Of a stretch of 64,000 nt of DNA, positions 61,956 through 64,000 are shown in pieces. Made by a program: the position numbers and the translations under genes. The notes under the pieces are model-generated. The model ran no database searches. It was not told where the DNA came from and saw nothing but the letters and a program-made list of their open reading frames with translations. Every line of letters starts with the position of its first letter. Within the stretch, counting starts at the first letter, position 1. This DNA comes from Symbiodinium natans. Lineage: Eukaryota; Sar; Dinophyceae; Suessiales; Symbiodiniaceae. The DNA lies in contig CAJNDS010002570.1 in NCBI GenBank assembly GCA_905221605.1, positions 124,001 through 188,000 of the forward strand, written 5' to 3'.

Positions 61956-64000
61956 CCAGGCCCACGCCTGGGGAAAAAGGAACAGAGTCCCCCACACCTA
62001 GGAATAAACGGGGTCCCATCACACAAAAAGGATCCCGCCCCAGCTAGGGAAAAAAGACCCCCACAAAAGCTAGGAGAAAACAACATCGGCCCTTTTAGTG
62101 GCCAGATACTCTGTGTATTTGGCTAAGCTACCAGATGCGCCAGACGTCGGTCACTTTTTTCTTCGTTCCGAAGGCGACCTGGTGCGACATTTTCCCCAAC
62201 GTCCCACCGGATGTGTACAAGGAGAAGGTGGCAGCTGGCTCATCATTATTGCATACCATCTTGTGGAAAACGGATCACAACGATCAATCTAGATTCTGGC
62301 CTTGAAGATTGCGCCTTTGGCGCTGAGGTGGACATCTTCGTGCGCTTGGGCAAAGAAATTGCGGGGGACGTGCCGCTGAAGGTCATCAACGATGGAGAGG
62401 CCGAATACCAAATCCGAATGGTTCAGATGTTCCAGGGAGGGACAGGGAGCGTACCGTGCGACGTACGGAGGGCGGGTCGCAGCTGCAGAGGTCACGGCAC
62501 TGGCGGCCGTGCAGAAGATCAAATCGGGCAATGATACTTTGCAGCATGCAGCATGCAGCTGCAAGTGCGAGTCGTGCCCTGTTTCAGCCGGATCTTGTCA
62601 GGTCATGGGTATTTCCATGGGAAGCAGTGAGGGAGCCGGTGGGCATCCCAGCACTTTGGTTTTTTCTCCCTTTTGCTTCCGATCTTAAAAAGATATCCCC
62701 TCACTCGTTTGCCTTGCATCCATCTCTTGCCTCAGCGTTCCAGGCTACGCCAATGCAGATGGCAACCTCATGGGCTGGATCAGCGAGTACGCCCTATAGC
62801 TGCCCCACGACACACTGCACTTTCCCTCCCGTCCATGCCGCTCCGCGCCAGGCTCTGCTATTGCCGCTTGGACCTGAACCCCAAGGCAGGACGCAGAGGT
62901 GACATTCCTGTCATTTCTCATGCTGTTTTCTCATGCTGTTGCCTCCCTGATGGGCTCCTGTCAGGCCCCTACCGATCCATGGTCCAAGGGTGCGCACAGG
63001 CTCGGCAGTGGGCCGTTTCTTTGCACCGGCACAGTCACATAAAGTGTTGCTTCTCGAAAGTTTGGGTTTTCTCTCGAGGGGCCTGAGCCACATGTACCTG
63101 GGCCAGCGCGGAACCACCAAGCTGGCGTCCAAGGGCGGCGTGGACGTGCCCGCCAACTACAAGCACCTTGGACGAAAGGAGAGCCAACACGATGGAGGAG
63201 ACTGAGTTGGAGTGGGTTCGGGCTCGCTGGAAGAGGGAACAGATCAGATCATATTTGTGGAATATTCACGATGGCGATACGGTGTTGGCCTCTTTCGGTC
63301 ACGATACGGATCATTCGAAAAAGGCTTCGGAAACAGTAGCGTTCGTGGGTTCTGTTTCAGGACTTGTGAGTTTTGAGGGCTTACATTGCAATATGTGCCT
63401 TTGGCCGTCTTGAGCATCTTGAGCCGGCAGGTACCCACATCCTGACATGGTGACGATCAAGCACGAGAACCACGCTCAGTGCCTGAAGCTGCCGCTGGCC
63501 CAGAGGGTCGGATGAGCTCTGCCTTCCTCATTTCTTAGGCCATCTCATTTCTTTCTTAACGACTCCCCTCAAAAGGAAGAAGCAGATATGAAAGGAGCGA
63601 ACAAGAACGGGAGCGATCGTGTTCTCACAACAATGCTGCAATCTCACAGGGATGAAGTGGGGTGTTGTGTGAAACAAGTGGAGGACGCAGAACACATCCC
63701 CCCCTGTCCTCGCCCTGCGATCTCAGAAGAGAGCGAGCGAGCGAGCCAGAGAGAGAGAGAGAGAGAGTGTGCGGAATCCACTCCATTGCTCATCAAGCTC
63801 ATCAAGAATTTCTGGAACACATGACAAAGGCACAATGTCTCCCCCTGTTTTGTCAGTCACCCCCCCCCCCCCCCCATCTTTCCTTCTTGCTTTGTGCTCT
63901 CTTCTGTCACTCTCCTTTCTCTTCTCCTTATCTGCGAACCTCTCAGGATCCAGGATGCCATGAAGTCGGACTCGGAGTCGGACGCGGGAGCCCCAAAACG

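Larger units (their letters stand above)
58792..64000 (+). other. Exon-like segments of one or more unrecognised genes
   Basis: Plus-strand segments with coding-like composition and plausible AG acceptors: 58928-59050 (AYGAIMPPMAKKYLLVKAKA), 59248-59385 (NDPEECTDKLHWALPRADG), 60676-60749 (DIKTVAVKDNEVVYSKETEW), 60794-60862 (KDVTNPDPQYHFDAPLVLV), 62145-62220 (WCDIFPNVPPDVYKEKV), 62290-62435 (GAEVDIFVRLGKEIAGDVPL), 62465-62530 (YRATYGGRVAAAEVTALAAV), 62752-62800 (GYANADGNLMGWISEYA), 63085-63170 (HMYLGQRGTTKLASKGGVDV), 63430-63510 (YPHPDMVTIKHENHAQCLKL) and 63953-64000 (ESDAGAP), the last running off the window. They could continue the Tudor-like gene or belong to new ones. No family is recognised. 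Confidence 0.45.

Overview
The window looks like nuclear DNA of a dinoflagellate, most likely a Symbiodiniaceae-type alga. Five things support this: (i) a genomic copy of the 22-nt dinoflagellate spliced leader at 6241-6262; (ii) a ketoacyl synthase gene of the dinoflagellate type, with a Cys-rich tail module; (iii) short exons separated by introns with both GT-AG and GC-AG ends and acceptors that are often AG|G; (iv) a plastid protein with a multi-part targeting leader; (v) abundant microsatellites and retroelements. Exon limits below were read by eye from reading-frame continuity and family motifs and are approximate unless a junction is described.

Layout: 1-4.6 kb has no gene I can support. 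From 4.6 to 17.75 kb a type I ketoacyl synthase (PKS-like) gene is spread over about 19 small exons. Its largest intron (5819-13415) holds a relict spliced leader with a short retrogene remnant and a decayed DIRS-like tyrosine-recombinase retrotransposon whose reverse transcriptase halves lie on opposite strands. From 19.6 to 21.7 kb there is a makorin-type RING/CCCH ubiquitin-ligase gene. From 21.9 to 24.4 kb there is a block of degenerate telomere-like repeats followed by a 160-bp palindrome. A Q-rich open frame lies near 25.8 kb. From 27.5 to 31.4 kb there is an acidic Ser-rich coding region running into a glycine-cleavage T-protein (GcvT-like) gene. From 32.6 to 35.8 kb there are exons resembling the N-terminal part of a cullin. 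From 36.3 to 41.1 kb there is a fused indole-3-glycerol-phosphate synthase/phosphoribosylanthranilate isomerase (TrpC-TrpF) gene.

From 44,712 to 51,599 lies a complete Ty1/copia element with 182-bp LTRs that read as identical, a 5-bp target duplication (GATTC) and an initiator-Met-type primer site, but with frame breaks in pol. From 54.9 to 58.8 kb there is a gene with two Tudor-knot/chromo-barrel-like repeats. One of its introns holds a complete intronless gene (57,128-57,898) for a small protein with a predicted thylakoid-lumen (Tat) leader. The last 5 kb carries exon-like pieces of one or more genes I do not recognise, plus a roughly 75-bp tandem repeat at 61.3-61.95 kb.

Every host gene I recognise lies on the + strand, as expected for the one-directional gene arrays of these genomes. 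The genes do not form a pathway: ubiquitin ligation (makorin, cullin), one-carbon/glycine metabolism (GcvT), tryptophan synthesis (TrpCF), polyketide or fatty-acyl condensation (KS), a plastid-lumen protein and a chromatin-reader-like protein simply sit in tandem.
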